Shown: positions 62,471 through 64,000 of the stretch, one piece after another
How positions within the stretch are numbered: the first letter of the stretch is position 1
How the letters are laid out: the number at the start of each line of letters is the position of its first letter
Source of the DNA: Ciborinia camelliae
Taxonomy: Eukaryota > Ascomycota > Leotiomycetes > Helotiales > Sclerotiniaceae
Assembly (NCBI GenBank): GCA_025890175.1
Contig: JANPYM010000012.1
Location: 2,024,677 to 2,088,676 of the forward strand
DNA length: 64,000 nt
Reading direction: 5' to 3'
The notes under the pieces: generated by a model
What the model saw: the letters and a program-made list of their open reading frames with translations, nothing else
Database searches by the model: none
Told to the model about the DNA's origin: nothing
Made by a program: the position numbers and the translations under genes

Positions 62471-64000
62471 GTTTGGCTAGGTTCGATTAGATAAGTTAAA
62501 TAAACTAGATAAGCTAAATAAACTAAATAAATAAACATACAATCGGAATCTTTAGTAAACCAATTAAAAGATACGAATTAATAATTATAATTATTTAAAA
62601 ACAACTTTTAAAATAATACATTTTCAAAAAATATTTTTTTATATAAATAAAACATTATATAATTATAAAAAACCAAAATTGAACAAAAAATAAAGTAACT
62701 CGAAATATACCCGAATAGAAATTAACAAATAACCACTCTACTATATTCTACAAAGTAAAATGAAAACTTTATAAAATTTTGAAAAATACAAATATACCTA
62801 ACGAGTATAATCACGTGATTTTAGAAGGTTAATATTTGAAGGAAAGATTAATATTTAAAAGGAAAGCTAATATTTAAAAGGAAAACTAATTTACTAAAAA
62901 AGTATTTAAATAAAAAACTTTGCAAAGAAAAGGTAAATAAATAAATTAACAAATAAAAGAAAATTAAAAAAATTAAAAATAAAAAATAAAAATATAAAAG
63001 AATATAAATTATAAATAAAATTTTCCGCAACGGCTAATTAAAATATATTTTAAAATAAATAATATATTTTATTAATATAAATAATATTTTTATTATTCTT
63101 TAATATTATAAATTCTTATAATATTTTTTAAAAAAATATTATTTTTTATATTATTAACATTTATAATATTTTTGATTATATAAATAATCTTTTTAATATT
63201 ATTAAAATTTTAAAATATTTTTATTATTATTATTTAAAATATATAATTTTTTTTATAATATATATATTTTCTTTAGTCTAAATAATATTTTAAAATAATA
63301 TTTATAATTAATAATATTATAATATATTAATATAAATAATTTAAAATATTTTTTGAATAAATAATATTATAAAATATTTTGAAAATAAATAATATACTTT
63401 GTTAATATAAATAATATTTCTATTATGTTTTAATATTTTTTATTTTTATAAATAATTTAAAATATTTTATAATATTAATATCAATTTTATAATATCTTGA
63501 AAAAAGATAATTTGTTTTATTATTGTTAATATTTTAAAATATTTTTTAAATAAATAATATTATAAGATATTTTAATTATAAGTATATTTCTTATTCTTTT
63601 TGTTAAATAAAATTTATATTTTAAAATAATATTTAGAATAAACAAAACTTTTTATTTTTATAGATAATTTAAAATAATTTATAGTATTAATATTAATTTT
63701 ATAATATTTTTAAAAGAAATAATTCTTTTTATTATTATTAATATTTTAAAATGTTTTTTTAATAAATAATATTATAAAATATTTTGAGATAAATAATATA
63801 TTTTATTAATATAAATAATATTTTTATTATTTTTTAATATTATAAATTCTTATAATATTTTTTAAAAGAATATTATTTTTTATATTTAATAATATTTTTT
63901 ATTATTAATAATATTATAAAATATTTTCAATATAAATAATATTTTTTTTTAATATAAATAATTTAAAATATTCTTTTAATAAATAAATTATAAAATATTT

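Larger units (their letters stand above)
58985..64000. repeat. A/T-isochore, about 5 kb, reaching the window end
   Basis: Almost all bases are A or T apart from the LTR at 60696-60940, patches at 62225-62480, and a few single bases. No ORF of note; the one 60-codon frame (62848-63030) is Phe/Leu/Tyr/Lys low complexity. Such blocks in fungi usually arise by RIP of transposons and form heterochromatin or centromeric DNA. The repeated building blocks (ATTTAAA, TAATTATAA, AAATAATTT) recur on both strands. Confidence 0.85.

Noticed and set aside
62848..63030. 60-codon ORF of Phe/Leu/Tyr/Lys in the A/T block
   Set aside because: Pure by-product of A/T-only sequence.
58985..64000. Mitochondrial DNA insertion
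   Set aside because: The A/T richness would fit, but no mitochondrial gene, tRNA or GC cluster pattern can be read; decayed repeats explain it better.
1..64000. CRISPR arrays, operons, Shine-Dalgarno sites
   Set aside because: Intron structure and gene families show a eukaryotic genome; the tandem repeats seen have no spacer structure.

Overview
The window looks like nuclear DNA of a filamentous ascomycete (Pezizomycotina). Genes are short and compact, with 48-92 nt introns that have GT(A/G)AG(T/C)-type donors. The recognisable families are fungal: a secreted sedolisin protease, an UstYa-type (DUF3328) protein, an APC-family permease relic, the ribosome-associated Hsp70 Ssz1 and the exosome subunit Rrp40. 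Several relics carry C-to-T/G-to-A type lesions (CAG to TAG, TGG to TAG/TGA) of the kind left by repeat-induced point mutation (RIP). A Leotiomycete such as a Sclerotiniaceae member would fit, but that is an impression and not a proof.

Layout: 1-876 is the 3' part of an ankyrin/ZZ-finger gene. 1978-4016 (-) is a complete three-exon tripeptidyl-peptidase-like sedolisin. From 7.4 to 22.4 kb lies the most unusual block: seven small genes, mostly unrelated outside one shared module of about 43 residues (core G[FW]xxMxxFMxxHGL, then an acidic turn, then AxxIIxxMRxxD), with ten module copies in all. One member has an in-frame minisatellite, one has a gag-like N-terminal domain shared with a neighbouring gene, one has no usable ATG, and an acidic pseudogene borders the block. 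I recognise no described family for this module.

23.3-27.6 kb holds a secreted Ser/Thr-rich protein and the divergent housekeeping pair RRP40 (-) / SSZ1 (+). An assembly gap of 10 N follows, flanked by a 35-nt duplication. Then come a SprT-like zinc protease with a myristoylation-type N terminus (28.8-29.9 kb), a single-TM protein of unknown function (30.9-32.4 kb), a TA-flanked inverted-repeat element (MITE), and a broken GNAT acetyltransferase (33.4-34.2 kb). A pair of paralogous low-complexity nuclear-type proteins with a conserved intron position lies at 36.2-38.3 and 39.8-42.4 kb.

43-51.6 kb is mostly decayed: unidentified broken coding segments, minisatellites, a perfect 45-nt palindrome, a telomere-like tract, and an amino-acid/GABA-type permease pseudogene. 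51.7-55.2 kb carries three small secreted proteins that look like diverged tandem paralogues (candidate effectors). They are followed by a five-exon, N-terminally short UstYa-like gene (-) and a coiled-coil protein (+).

From about 58.98 kb to the end the sequence is almost pure A/T, with no credible genes. It contains long inverted and direct repeats, a solo LTR with 5-bp target duplications, a small TA-flanked palindromic element, and 9-nt tandem repeats. A telomere-like GGGTTAGGG tract marks its left edge. This looks like a heterochromatic AT-isochore.
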